From NCBI GenBank assembly GCA_022605405.1, contig JABYQQ010000027.1:533627-597626 (forward strand): a DNA stretch of 64,000 nucleotides. The letters are read 5' to 3'. The notes below the pieces were generated by a model. That model did not search any database. It was not told the DNA's origin and was given only the letters and a program-made list of their open reading frames with translations. Below are positions 12,025 to 24,000 of this stretch, piece by piece. Origin of the DNA: Earliella scabrosa (lineage: Eukaryota; Basidiomycota; Agaricomycetes; Polyporales; Polyporaceae). Position 1 is the stretch's first letter; each line of letters starts with the position of its first letter. The position numbers and the translations under genes are program-made.

Positions 12025-12147
12025 GCACCGCACATGCACAACGCCTACCCCGTCGTCCCCACGACGAACAGGCCAACACGCCCGCACATAGAGCTTCCGG
12101 CCAGGTTCCACCGTGCCCGTCGTTATTGCGTCGGGTTCATCACGCGC

Positions 12148-12640
12148 TTATGAACCTTGACCCTTGGGAAGGCTACGCTGTGGCGTTTGTTCTTGGTGCG
12201 TGCATCTCAACTTCTCTTCGCTTTTGTTGCGTGATATGGCCGCCGGTCCACTGGGGTACTCGTCCAACGCCGGCCTGGAGGTGGAAACCGCGAGGGCAAT
12301 GTCCAGGTCGGAGAGGTCGAACTCGTCGGTGAGCTTCAAATTTGCGCGCGACAGGCCGGATTGAACAGCAACTTGTGGGCCATGAACTGAGCGACCAATG
12401 GCCCGATGCGTTGAGCACCACTCTCGAGATATGAAGTGTAAGTAAATGGATGCGCACCTTGACCGACCTCGACCGACGCGGAACTCGAGGATAGCGATGC
12501 CGACGATCGGCGGGAGGGATGAATCGTCGACTTGGGGGTTGAACGTGCTTGCCCGTCTCAACACCATAGTATGTGTGCGGGTAGTTCTGCTCCACGACCG
12601 TGCTGCGAGTCTATGCTCTGAGTGGCCGGGTTCTTCTTGG
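12148..12640 (-). other. Minus-strand gene fragment, unrecognised
   Basis: Two segments look coding on the minus strand: one containing FNPQVDDSSLPPIVGIAILEF, and after a likely 60-75-nt intron (GTGCGC to CGCTCAG) one containing LKLTDEFDLSDLDIALAVS. The frames of the two do not join in phase with the splice sites I can see. It is either decayed or has a small exon I missed. No family recognised. Confidence 0.3.
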
Positions 12641-12659
12641 GCTGCGTCATCTTGTCCGT

Positions 12660-12711
12660 CGTGCGATGTGCGACGGGTCCCGCATGCTCGATGTAAGAGT
12701 TTGACCGTGCA
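12660..12711. repeat. 52-bp direct repeat, copy 2
   Basis: Second copy of the repeat at 11973-12024, same orientation, about 690 bp downstream. Confidence 0.65.
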
Positions 12712-13078
12712 CGGTCTGCAGCATCGCAGACGGATATTGCAAGCACGAGAGCGATGACTCACCTGAGCATGATGGCTTCAGCCCAGCTGAGCGACGTACA
12801 ACCGCTCCTTCATATGACGCCTTGACTCTTCGTCCCCGCTCGAGCCAGTTGTCCTCCGTCGCTAGGAGTTGCTGAGGTGTTCCTAGTGAAAGCGCTGCGG
12901 GGCGGGACCGTTGAGGGGTACTCAGGTGCGCCTGTTATGGCAGCCGGTGCTGGAGCGAAGATAAACTTGAAGAGGTCGACGAGGAAGCTTCACTCACATG
13001 TCGAGGAAGGCATGGTGCGCGCGCCCCGGCGTCTAGTGAAGCACGCCTCCTGCTCAGTCCAATGGTAACACCAATGAG

Positions 13079-13240
13079 TACAGTCTTCCCCCGCTCGATG
13101 GGTCACCCCGTTCAGTGGGTCGCCTCGCACCACAGCTGAGCGCTTTGTTGGCGTTCTGGTGCCACCTCCCGCCAAAAAGTTGCCCTATAAGACAGGTGAC
13201 CCATCGACCGGGGTGACCCATTGAACGGGGGATGACTGTA
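13079..13240. mobile_element. TA-flanked short MITE, copy 1 (162 bp)
   Basis: The ends are TA-CAGTCTTCCCCCG and CGGGGGATGACTG-TA. The imperfect terminal inverted repeats run for about 45 bp, including GGGTCACCCCG and TGGGTC. A second copy in the same orientation lies at 34167-34324. The TA at each edge fits a Tc1/mariner-type target duplication. There is no coding capacity, so movement would need a transposase in trans. Confidence 0.75.
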
Positions 13241-14176
13241 CCTCGCACGTCGGACCCAGGACAAGCCCCGCTTTTGTCTCCACGCGACAGATCGTCGTGG
13301 ACGCATGCCTCGTTCGGTCGCAGTGCGCACGGACCTGCACGGGAAAGGGGGAACCGCGCCTTGACGCGTCTGTGGCGTGAGAACCATATCTATCAACTTC
13401 TCACCCTCGGCACCGCAAATATTTAAAGGGCCACGTTGGGAATCCTTCTACTTGTCCCGTCCCTGGATGACTGCCCCTCTCCGGTGACGGGACACCCTCA
13501 ACTCAAGTGACAAGACCGCATCTCAATCCAATCTGCCAGCTCTTCCGGTAAGCAGTCCTCTCGTATATGGGCTTGTACCAGCCGTGGACTCAGGCCGTGT
13601 ATGTTCACCGTCGATGGTTGTGCCCCATCATTATGCTTCTTGCTCTTTCCTCTTTCAAATCACTGATGCGAGCTTATCTGCAGGATCGGTGTCGGAGCAG
13701 GCTGCTCCGATCTCCCTCTCTGTCCTCTTGGGTTGACGTTACACCTGGCCTCATTGTAGCGCGCTTCTTCGAGACCACCATCGTGCGTCACCGCCTTGAT
13801 AACGTTGCAGCGACCGTCTCCAACCTGCTCATGAATACGGCTGCCATCGGTGAGCGCGAAGGTTCCTATTTGTCTTTACATTGCTACAGTCGTTATCAGT
13901 ACTATCTGGTCAAAGCTTTCCTAGATACTTGTGATAATAAATCATACGTTGCCAGGGCTAAGGCTGTGTGAATTGGGTTCGTCCGTGATTGTGAGGGGGC
14001 GGCTTTGCAAGAGTCTCCTCCCGTATTTGGATTGAGGAGAGCGCCATAGGCCGGCATAGGCTTGCCGTGATCCGGGCACACCCCGAGCGACATAAATTTT
14101 TGGAATAGCTGGAGGCTCGAGGCTCAACGCTAAACCGCACTGACGTGTTCCTTCACTCTTCAACCCACCTTCTTGC
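13241..14176. other. No supported gene
   Basis: A 134-codon plus-strand frame from ATG 13567 has no recognisable domain and I do not call it. The 3' part is probably the promoter and leader of the Tet-like gene. Confidence 0.4.
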
Positions 14177-14219
14177 ATGTACAGCAGTAAGTCACTTCAC
14201 AACCATTTGCCCGAGAGCG

Positions 14220-16185
14220 ATGATAGACCGGCTCTGGACAGTGAAAAGCAAGTCACCGTCACCGTCTGTTCTCAACGGCAACGTCACCACACCAGTTGTA
14301 GATCAATAGTGAGCTGAGTGTCACATCTACATCTACATGCTCATCATGACCTCGGTGGAATTGCAGTTTCTCCCCCACGCTGCCTGGCGACCACACTCCT
14401 GACGTTGAACGTGCCCCGAAAGTTTTGATCACAGCACTCGTCCAAGAGGTCCAAGACGACCTCGTCGCGTTTGAACCGCATCTCGCACAGCTTGTCGGAG
14501 CCCGTGATAACGACGGGTTGCAAGACACGGAATGCTCGGAGGTATGTCTGTGAAGTGTCATGGCTTTCTGTATCACTAGTAACCGAATGAGCAGGGTACC
14601 ATCAAACCGACGGCTAGGCAGGAACGGCGAGGGCATGTAACACCTTACCCCCAACGCGACCTTGCGATTCCAGCGTCGAGAACACTTCACTACACAGAGG
14701 TTTTGCATGCATCTGCTTCTCTCGTGACGTAGGCACTGATAGTTGCTCAGGCTTCTGAACATAGGAGGTCATCCCATCGGCGCCAGCGGCGGAGGGACGA
14801 CCTTACCAAGAAGATCATGAATGGAAAGATTCATCAGGCGGAGTCAACAGCCAGTTCGGGCACAGTGTCCTCGCTGCCCGCAACTAGCACGGGGTGGGCT
14901 GGAAGCGACTTCCGACGACGAAAGCACATCCCTGACTGGGTTGAGAGGGAATGGGAGGCTGGCACCATTGCACAACGCTTGCTCGGTGAGCTGAAGTTCA
15001 GAAAAATCCCCTATAACCGGTGAGTACTTCACAACGACGGTGTTAGTTCTTACATACGAGTCATCCTCTAGGACCCCTAAGTGGTTTGTGGATCAGGATG
15101 GTAGAGCGTTTGGGTTTCGCAGCGACGTCCCATTTTGGATGGAGTCCCGCGAGGAACCGGAGCAGCTGACCTTTCTTGAGAGGTTTGAAGCGGACTGCTT
15201 GTCATACATCGCGCGGTGTGGCCCCAGAGCTGCTGGAGATCTTGAAGTTAACAATCGTGGGAGGCATTGGTACATGGTGGTGGGCATAGACCGCCAGAAT
15301 AAACTGGTGAGCGCGCTTCTCGACTGTAGCGTAAAAATTATTGTAACCTTCTACAGGTTCCCCAACTAACGCAGTTCCATCTGGCGCACGAGGAAGAGAC
15401 GAAGTGGCTCACCCGAGCGGGCGGCCCGACAGACAGACTGATGTACGTCGCTCACTATCAGCCCGTCCAGCCATCACTTTGACGTAGGATATGCAGAAGA
15501 CACGCTGCCAGGGTCTTTGAGACACGATTCCCGGCGATGGCAGCGAGAGTGAGGAGGTGTTCGGATCTTCTCGCGGCGCAAGGTCACGAGCATGCTAGGC
15601 CTCCTTTCGGGTATTGGTACAATTATTGTATCAATGGTCCTCAAGATGACGTCCAAGGCGTCTTGACCCGGCCGCATGTGGACGGCAAGAATCTGGCATT
15701 TATGATGTGTGTGGTATTTGTCTGGGGTACGTGAAGCAGCCAGTCTTGCTTGTTGTTGACTATAGCTGAACTTGTCCGCTACAGGCAAATTCTTGCACAA
15801 GGAGAAGGCCTGGCTGGTATTATGGGAAGCAGGGCTCGTCATTGAGTTACGTCCCGGCTGTCTCCTGTTCTACCCTTCCTCGCTCTTCACTCATTTCAAC
15901 GTCAATATAGAAGGTCCGTGAGAGTTCTTCTGTGGATTCCGGTATCTGTTGACATGGTTCGTAGACTGTTCTGTTGTCACCACATCAGATGGAGCTGTTC
16001 CCACTCCGGAGAACTCCTCCCCGGTTAACGGTGTCCAAGGACGAGGCTCAGTGGTGTTCTTCAACCAAGCAACCATGTTTCAGCTTGCGGAACTGGGTTG
16101 TACAGTGAAGGAGGCCAAGAAGTTGGGGATCAAATCCACATGCGACAACATTCCTCAGATCAATTCCCTCCCCTGTCCTATGTAG
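14220..16185 (+). CDS. Tet-like 2OG-Fe(II) oxygenase
   Basis: Eight exons (14220-14308, 14367-14541, 14751-15019, 15072-15306, 15357-15442, 15488-15726, 15785-15913, 15989-16185) close in phase to 472 aa. The C-terminal catalytic domain has the double-stranded beta-helix signature: RPHVDGKNLAF with HxD at H348 and D350, the LVLWEAGLVIELRPG strand with FYPSSLFTHFNV and distal His at H401, and a 2OG-binding Arg candidate at R426 (GRGSVVFF). This matches the fungal Tet/JBP-like branch, whose animal and trypanosome relatives oxidise thymine-derived or 5-methylcytosine bases in DNA. All key residues are present, so it may be active; its substrate is inference. Two features are uncertain: the 209-nt intron 14542-14750 may hide a small exon, and 15914 uses the weak donor GTCCGT. 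An alternative first exon is 14177-14186, joined to 14242. Confidence 0.82.
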
Positions 16186-17367
16186 ATCAATGGTCTCCCC
16201 TCGATGGTTGTTATGTACAGTGCGACTACGCGATGAGATTGGGACGGACATAGGACTGACTCTAGTCTAATGTGCTGCCACTGCCCGACCCACCTTGTCT
16301 TCTCTGCACGCCGCTCATTGCACATGGGATCCGCGTGCTCGAGCGACGCTTCATCATACTCAGGACACCATCTCGATCCCATACTCATGGTACATGACGG
16401 TGTACTTGTGAAGGCCCAGCCAGCGTGATGCAAGCGTACCGTGACAGCAGACTGAGCTCCGCATCTGCAATGCACTGCATAGGGCGGTATGGTGAATGGG
16501 GCGGTCTGGGGTCGAGAGTCTCTGCATGGCCCATTCCTGGGTTCGGCCACTGTTCCTAACCTACTGCGTAGGTGTATATATGAGCAGCAACGGGTTACCC
16601 GCTACTTCGAAATTGGAGACGTAGTTTCTGAAGTCGTGGTTCTTGGAAAGACGTATTGGCTGTAGCTTTAGAGTTAGAGCGATGGACAGGTTTTGATTCT
16701 TACAAGGGCACTAGCTGAGTGGCATACTTAGCGGAGGAAGACTGGAACGTTGACGTTGACGTCCATCACGACATTCAATCCCTGAGCAGGATAAGATCGA
16801 TTGACATAAGTACACAACTATCTATGGTATACATTCATACTGAGACTTTCGAGCAGGTAGCTATGATTGTTTCTGCGCTGTATGTATCGCTGTCGGGCTC
16901 GTCAGTGACGCGTTTGAATCATCATAAACGACACGCATATGGGAAAATATTAAGGATCGGTGCAAAGGTGGTCGCAATCGCCGGGATCGTTCAAGTCCAG
17001 AACAGCACCGGAATCCTGTCATGTTGACGTATCAAGACGACAGGATACACGCCACCCTGACATGGCATGAGAGATACCCGCAGATCACATGGTCTCACCT
17101 ATGAGGAAGATGGAGCGGTGAGCTAAGTTGGGGTTCGCCTTACAGCCAATCGGGACACCACGCACATTTCAGGGGCCAACCAACTCGTCCGTGGGCTGAG
17201 GCCAGAGTGTCGTGCCACCTGACAATAGCGTGAGGCACTTCTTAAGCTCCGAACTTGACGTAGTAGACCTTCGAAGATATAGTAAGGGGAACTATCGCGC
17301 GGAGGATAGATAGAACGAAGGAACGCTCACTTTGGGTCTAATCTCCTCTGCTCCTTCCCTCACGGGC
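16186..17367. other. No supported gene
   Basis: I see no convincing coding exon, repeat or RNA gene. A frame at 16719-17027 lacks an upstream gene context and is AT-richer than neighbouring genes. Confidence 0.45.
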
Positions 17368-18084
17368 ATGCCCGCACGAGGTCGCAAGGGCACGAAGCGT
17401 CCTCGTTCAGACTCAGGTCGCACTGGCCTACCTGCTGACAGCAGATATGTACCACCGTGTATCTGCCACCTAGATGACAACCCACTTCAGCCTGCTGAAC
17501 GCAAGAATCCACTTGAGCACGCACCTGAAACACCCCTACCCGACGGCGCCCAACCTTCCGGTGAGACTGCCGACGACACAAATACGCAGCCAACCCACCT
17601 GATCTCAATGCTCGTGCCCTCGACCTTAAAGAACAGGATGCCCCCGCTAAGTAGCACTATCAGCTACGACGGGAACCCGTGATCGAAGGCCCGGAGTGGA
17701 TGTAGGGCTCGACTGGCAGACTGCAAAGCGAGAGCGTGAAGCGGCCGAAGCCGAGCGTCTTCAGAGAAAGGCGGTGGAGATGGCGAAGAAGCTAATGAAG
17801 ACTCACCTTGTAGACCATGATGCCGTCGGGATCCTCAAGCTTGCAGCCTTAGAGCTTGCCCGCGAGGCTGAGGACGGCGCCGACGCGAACCACGACAAGC
17901 GAGGGCGCCCTGGTGCGAAGGAGGCGACGAACACGAGTCTGATGGCGAAAGCGATGAGGAGGCAAGTGCTGACGAAGACGGCGAGTACGTGGAGGGCGAC
18001 GATGACGATGACGACGAGGTTGAGGATGCTGCCGAAGACGAGGACTCCGAGGGGGAAGACGAAGTCGTGGAAGATCCCCAGTGA
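17368..18084 (+). pseudogene. Decayed basic/acidic coiled-coil gene
   Basis: The first frame starts at ATG 17368 (MPARGRKGTKRPRSDSGR) and stops after about 104 codons. A second frame from about 17700 has a charged helix (AKREREAAEAERLQRKAVEMAKK). A third frame ends at 18084 with a strongly acidic tail rich in Asp and Glu (GDDDDDDEVEDAAEDEDSEG). The order basic N-terminus, charged helix, acidic tail resembles short orphan genes common in Agaricomycete repeat-rich DNA. Two frame changes cannot be explained by introns of normal size, so I read it as a pseudogene. Confidence 0.45.
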
Positions 18085-18147
18085 CTTCAGCAAACGCGGA
18101 TTATCTTTCCACGGTAAGCTCTGTTGGGCGTTTGATTAAAACGCCCG

Positions 18148-18729
18148 TTAACAAATAATCTTAATCGACCTTTTAATCCTCCCCCTGATGCTCCTAACCG
18201 CTCGAGTGACCGGGGCGGTCGCGACGTGAGCCCACTGCCTCGGGACGAGTAGATAGAGGCGGGAGCGGTCCGCCTTGGTGGTGAGGCGGAAGATATAATA
18301 TCCTTGTACGTCCTCCACCACAACGTCGACGCTGGCACGGCCCAGAACGGGTAGATCGACGCGAGTTCCTGGCCCAATCGGCGCGCACGGCTGTGCGCTG
18401 ACTATCCACGGGGAACGCCGTTCGGGCATATGCGACGGGGAATGTATGAGTACCGGTACGCAACCGTCATCGGTCAGTTTGGCGGGGTAGACGGCGGTCA
18501 GGGGACCGATGGAGCATGGATGGACCGTGACAATCTCGCTGCAGTATCTCTTGTAGAACGCGGAGCGAGTAGCGACAAGGGTGCAGTCTGCTGGAGGTAT
18601 GGCACTTGCGAGTCGCAAGTCCGAGTGCGAATGGCATGCGTCCGTCGGCGAAGGGGGTTGAGTAGGGGACGGAGGGTCCGGAAGGACGCGGCGTAGGCTG
18701 CTGAGGGGACGGGGTGGTGAAGGAGCCAT
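18148..18729 (-). CDS. Hypothetical protein, 193 aa
   Basis: A single open frame runs from ATG 18729 to the stop at 18148. The N-terminus is Pro/Ser-rich (PPSPTQPPSPTDACH). The middle has a beta-rich look (TRVDLPVLGRASVDVVVEDV, YIFRLTTKADRSRLYLL). The C-terminus is basic (RGRIKRSIK). No family recognised and there are no transmembrane segments. It faces the decayed gene at 17368-18084 tail to tail. Confidence 0.45.
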   Translation of the reverse strand: MAPSPPRPLSSLRRVLPDPPSPTQPPSPTDACHSHSDLRLASAIPPADCTLVATRSAFYKRYCSEIVTVHPCSIGPLTAVYPAKLTDDGCVPVLIHSPSHMPERRSPWIVSAQPCAPIGPGTRVDLPVLGRASVDVVVEDVQGYYIFRLTTKADRSRLYLLVPRQWAHVATAPVTRAVRSIRGRIKRSIKIIC

Positions 18730-19022
18730 GACTACGAGTGGCGAGGCGGGTCGCGGCGAGCAGGGCGACGTCTTTTAAGGGCCGTATAACTACGGCAATT
18801 TATTGCGCGTGGGTGGACATCCAGCCTCCAGGCGTGCTGCGGCCTTTTCCACCACGAATGCATCGAGCTCGGGGAAAAGCAGCTCCCCTTAAAGGAAATA
18901 TTGGAAACGCCGTGTTCGGCACCGGCGGTGGGCAGCAGCTGTCCCGCCGAAGATCTGCACAGACAGTGAGAGGATGTTGTTGCGCACTGCAGGGTTGTAG
19001 ATACAGGTAGGGGTCGGGGTGA

Positions 19023-19771
19023 TTATCTGAGAGAAGTGAAATACATGGCCAGAATGTACAGATCCAGCTCGTTGACGTCACGATATGCCTGCTTGCGACA
19101 GCCAGCAAACTTCAGGACAACCGCATTCCCGCTCCATTCCTTCCAATCCTGATGCACGGTGCTCTGGCACAATACATCCACTGCTCCGTTGCGGCTTCCT
19201 CCTGCTTGATAGGCAGTTCTGTCGTACCACACGTCCAGAGGGTATCGTAGATCGTCACCCGTGAGTCCCTTGGTGATGACGACGTTGGCGGCGGCACGGC
19301 TGTCTATCCACCGGTGAATCAGCGGTCGCACGTGTTGTCCAGGCGGAGGACGTCTGGCGTGAATGTATTCGACGTCTGCCATCTGGATGTAATCTGTGGT
19401 TAACGACATCAGCGTGCGACTCAGCGCGACTTTGCGATACGCACCCTTCCCGACCTCGAAGACGTACGCGTCGACACACGGGTTGTCCGTCTCGTAGACG
19501 GACATGGTCGTCTGCCGCTCTGCGAGCGTGCTGGTCCTCCTGTGGATTTCTGCCAGCCCGATCTGATGGATCGTGCACGCCCTCCCGTGGTACTGCCAGT
19601 CCTGTGCAGGGCGCGCGGAGGGGGTGGGTGTTTAGTAGTCGTCGTACGTGCCGGAGTGCTTAATCGGCTAACCTCTTTCGCATGATCGTACGAACAATAC
19701 CAGACCGTACCGCAGTTCCCGCACGTGAGAGTAGACGGGGTACTGCACACAGCACACGGGCGCTGGAGCAT
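19023..19771 (-). CDS. MYND-type zinc finger protein, 225 aa
   Basis: Two exons on the minus strand, 19771-19673 and 19601-19023, join in phase 0 across a 71-nt intron (GTTAGC donor). The MYND finger is at the very N-terminus: CAVC, then CGNC, then WYCSYDHAKE, completed after the intron by WQYHGRAC. This gives the full Cys/His set. MYND fingers bind Pro-rich partner motifs. The rest (VDAYVFEVGKGAYRKVALS, VLKFAGCRKQAYRDVNELDLYIL) is a globular domain I do not recognise. The finger being N-terminal with a short partner domain differs from the larger MYND protein at 48997-51286. Confidence 0.75.
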
Positions 19772-20469
19772 GCTGGGTTGAAGGGCACTAGACTGGCGTC
19801 GATGCGTTCGAGCGTGTGTGCGTGGGGGGAAGGGGGGCGATAGACCGCGCGGAGACGGAACATGAGCTGGACCTTCTCAACTCGTCTTGTAAACACGTTC
19901 AGCCTTTTCTTTGGTCATCCAGATCACGTCAGGTGCAGGACTTGCGCCGTGTTCTCGCGGTGGAAACTCCACCTCCCTCTCTTCCTCGTCCTTGCGGCAG
20001 AAGCCTGTCTGTCGGCCGATCGTTTGTGCGCTTCCGTGTCTCGGCGTCCTGGATCGATACTACTACAGTAGGATTCGCCGTCGCCAAAATGCAGGGCAGA
20101 GATCGTCGGGAGCGAGCGTGCGGACGCTCGACGACACACCGCAGTTCGGCGGGCGTGCTACGCGACTTTGTGGACGGGCGAAAGACCGATAGAGCGACCA
20201 GCTGTACGGAAACGTCGCCAAAGGTTGGTCACCGGTGGGCGACACAAAGGCGAGCTCGCCGTTCCCAGTCTGCAGTGCGTGGAGCGGAACGGGTGACTGC
20301 ATGTTTACGTAACAGATTGACGCACAATACGGTCCGGCCGAGGCACCGGGGCCGGATTACCGGCCACACTCGGGTCTGTCATGCCTCATCGTCGTGGGTA
20401 ACTTCCATAGAACTGCGCTAGAGGGTCTCCATCTTCGAGTTACGGTGTCCAGCCACCGCGCGAAGTAAA
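19772..20469. other. No supported gene
   Basis: Overlapping plus-strand frames at 19816-20421 have low-complexity Arg/Ser-rich translations and no splice logic. The 3' edge is the target site of the copia element. Confidence 0.45.
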
Positions 20470-21049
20470 TGATGAACTTCAGACCTGGAAGGCTGGGAGC
20501 CGACTGTAAGTCGAACAGAGAGAGATCTTCAGTCAGTGAGCGAACGACTATATTGCATAGATAAGTACCTGTAAGTCGAACAGAGAGAGACTACAAGTAC
20601 TTAGTCAGTAAGTAAGTAGAGAGCATATGTATGTAAGAGACTTACTCTTCAGTCAGTGAGCGAACGACTGAAGAGCAGAGGCGAAATGTGAGCTGCTTAT
20701 ATAGACGTAGGGAAGGTAGCTGAGTAAGCGTAGAAAGCAGTCACATGTTAGCCACAAGACGATGAGTAAGAGGCATACGAGGCTATGGTGCGAGGATGAG
20801 TCAGTATGACGCGAGGATGAGCACCAAGTCTGAGTCAGACATAAGGTCTAGAACTATCCGGAACATCGTAGAACGCACTGGTACGTAGAGGTAAAGTCCG
20901 GAAAGAAAGAACTATCGTACAGATGCAGAGTTATCTATATATAGTAACGAAGAAGCATAGCCCATGCTGTGCGTCATGTGAACGCATAGCCACAAGTCCA
21001 TATGGGGACATATCGGTCCGGACAGTGCCGGATAACCCTAAGTTCAACA
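20470..21049 (-). repeat. 3' LTR of the copia element
   Basis: 580 bp, TGATGAAC...TTCAACA on the plus strand. It contains internal duplications (GTAAGTCGAACAGAGAGAGA twice, CAGTCAGTGAGCGAACGACT twice) and TATATA-type stretches. On the minus strand the purine-rich GAGTGGGAG (21050-21058) immediately precedes it and is the likely polypurine tract. Confidence 0.93.
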
Positions 21050-21060
21050 CTCCCACTCGT

Positions 21061-24000
21061 TCAAGATGTGACATAAGCAAGACCAATCTCTTGGACGAAC
21101 TTCGACTGAATTGCCAAAGGCACATTCTTAGTCAGAGCGTCGGCGAGTTGATCCGCAGTCGCTACATAGAAGATCTCGGTCGATCCCAACTCCACCTGCT
21201 CTCGGATGAAGTGGTATCTGACCTCGATGTGCTTGGTCCGGCGGTCGATCACGGGATTGACGGACAGGAAGATAGACCCCTGATTGTCAAGACACATGGG
21301 AGTTGGTCGAGACATGTCATCGCCGAGTTCTTCACCGAACGTCCTCAGCCACACCAATTGACGACAAGTGTCAGAGGCCGCTTTATACTCCGCTTCGGTC
21401 GAGGAAAGCGAAATGGTAGGCTGACGCCTCGATGCCCACGATATAGCAGCACCTGCCATCAGAAAGATGAAGCCAGAGGTAGAATGCCGATCATCACGGT
21501 CTTCAGCCCAGTCCGAATCGGAGTACGAAATCAGACCGTCATTAGACGCTCCCTGGTAGCGCAGCCGGTACGCCTTAGTACCCTGGAGATACCGGAGGAC
21601 ATACTTGGCATAGTGAAGATGCGCGTCTGAGGGATTGGCATTGAACTTCGAAAGCCGCGTGACAGCAAAGGCTATGTCGGGTCGCGTACCGAGCATGGCG
21701 TACAGAAGACTGCCAATCAAGCTCTGATAGCGCTGACGCGACGCATCGGTGGCGGTGTGCTCAGATGACTCTAGAACAGCACCAGCAGGGAGAGGGGTAC
21801 GCGACGGCTTACAGTCGGCCATGTGAAAGCGCTCGAGAACAGACTGGATGTACTCTTCCTGGTCAATCTCGATGATCCGCGAAGCACGGTCACGAGTGAT
21901 GCGAAGACCAAGGAAACGCTGAACTGGTCCCAAGTCCGTCATCTTGTACTGCTTAGAAAGCGAACGCTTCACGTGCTGTATGTGGCCAGGCTGATCGCCG
22001 AGGAGAAGTAGATCGTCGACATAAAGAACGACGATAGTGACGTGATCCCCCCCTTGTCGCCGATATACATAGATCCCGGCATCGGAATAGGTCCGTTTGA
22101 ATCCCAGGCTAATAAGCGACTGGTGGATTTTCACGTTCCACTGACGGGATGCCTGCTTAAGACCGTAGATTGCCTTTTTCAGCAGACACACGTGATCCTC
22201 CTTGCCAGGAACGATCCAACCTTCCGGCTGTTCCATGTAGATCTCCTCATCCAGATCACCGTTAAGGAACGCGGTCTTAACATCCATTGACTCGATGTCC
22301 CAGTCCTCAAGCGCTGCATGCGCGAGAAGGTACCGGATAGACTCGAACCGCGCCACGGGGGAGAAGGTCTCGTGATAGTCCTCGCCCCACACCTGAGTGA
22401 AACCCTTAGCGACTAGACGAGCTTTGTACCGCCCGTCGTGCTTGATGTCATAGACCCAGCGGTTGGAGACCACATGCCGATCTTTCGGACGAGGGACAAG
22501 GACCCAAGTCTTATTCTCGAGCAACGAGTCATACTCCGCTTTCTCCGCATCACGCCATTTCTCAGCTTCAGGCGACTTCATGGCTTCCTTGTGGGAGTTT
22601 GGAATGCCAGTTTTGTACTGAGACGCCATGAGAAACATGAGAAGCGCTTGGTCCTCTCGCTGCGTGCCATCCGGATCAGTCCGGGCATCGACTTTAGCCG
22701 GTGGCTCGTCGCCGTACACGTTATCACGAGTCTTCGACTCGGACCGTTTACCCGCATTCTCACGCCGTGGTCTGTCACGCGCAAGGCTGGGAGGCTGTTC
22801 TCCCACTGGAGGGTGACGTCCTCGCTTGTGAGCAGGCTTAGGCGGTGGTACAGCAGGCGGTTGAGGCGGTTGCGGCGGCGGAGGAGCAGGGGCGTCGGCT
22901 GGAGGAGGCGCTTCAGCAGGAGGTGGCTGAGCATCCGCTGGAGGGTCAGGTGGTAGATCTGGGAGTTCAGGAACAATCTCGGGATGGAGGTCGTCCTCAT
23001 GACCGTCGACATCGGCTTCGGAAGCCTTATCAGACTGATCATCTGGGAACGGATGGTCATCCGGGGTAACAGGATGATTGCCGGGGAGTTTACGAGCAGG
23101 GAAAGACTCTTCATCGAATGTCACATCGCGAGACACTACGATAGAGCGGTTGGCTGGATTCCAAAACTTATACCCCTTGGAACCAGACTCATACCCCACG
23201 AAGATCATCTCGACAGCCTTCTTGTCGAGTTTCCCTTCGCGCTTTGCCTTCTGCACGTGTACAAAGGCTTTGCACCCGAACACTCGGAAGTAGGAGACGT
23301 CCGGAACGGTTCCGTCCCACTTGGTGATGGGGCATTGCCATTTGTGTCGACGCATCGGTTGACGATTGTAGATATGAACGGCTGCATCAACGGCGAGTTG
23401 CCAGAAACCGTGACTAAGACCTGCCTGATGGAGCATGGCCATGGCCTTTTCGACGATAGTACGGTTCCAGCGCTCAGCGTGTCCATTCTGCTGCGGAGAG
23501 CCAGGCATGGTCTTCTGGTGCTCGATCCCGTGCGAACGAAGAAGCTCAGAGAACTCGGTAGAAGTGTATTCTCCCCCTCGGTCCGAGCGGACCTTCTTGA
23601 TCTTTCGACCGGTCTGGGTCTCAGCCCACGCCTTGTAGTCGAGGAACGCTTGGAACGCATCCGACTTCGACTTAAGGTAGTAAGCACGGGCGAGTCCGGA
23701 GTAGTCATCAATGAAACCGGCGAAATACTTGTAACCTCCGATAGCTTGTGTGCGCATCGGGCCATCAAGATCGGTGTGAACGAGCTCGAGTGGTTCCGTA
23801 GCACGCTTATCAGAAGGCGGGAAGGGGAGACGAGTGGATTTGCCCCAGGCACATCCCTCACACGGTTCATCTTCGTCTTCAGGGGAATCAACTGAATCAA
23901 CCCCCCGGACGTTCTTCGGGAGATGGCGCAGCGCGTCCTTGCCGAGATGACCAAAGCGGCGATGCAAGGTACGAAAACGGCTGACATTAAGATGAACACG

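Larger units (their letters stand above)
10948..13078. other. Gene-poor stretch with repeats and one gene fragment
   Basis: Apart from the 52-bp duplicate and the minus-strand fragment listed separately, I see no complete gene. Many short overlapping frames exist on both strands but lack consistent splice signals. Confidence 0.45.

Noticed and set aside
14220..20469. KDZ transposase near the Tet-like gene
   Set aside because: No catalytic or Cys-cluster KDZ signature found on either strand in the flanks.
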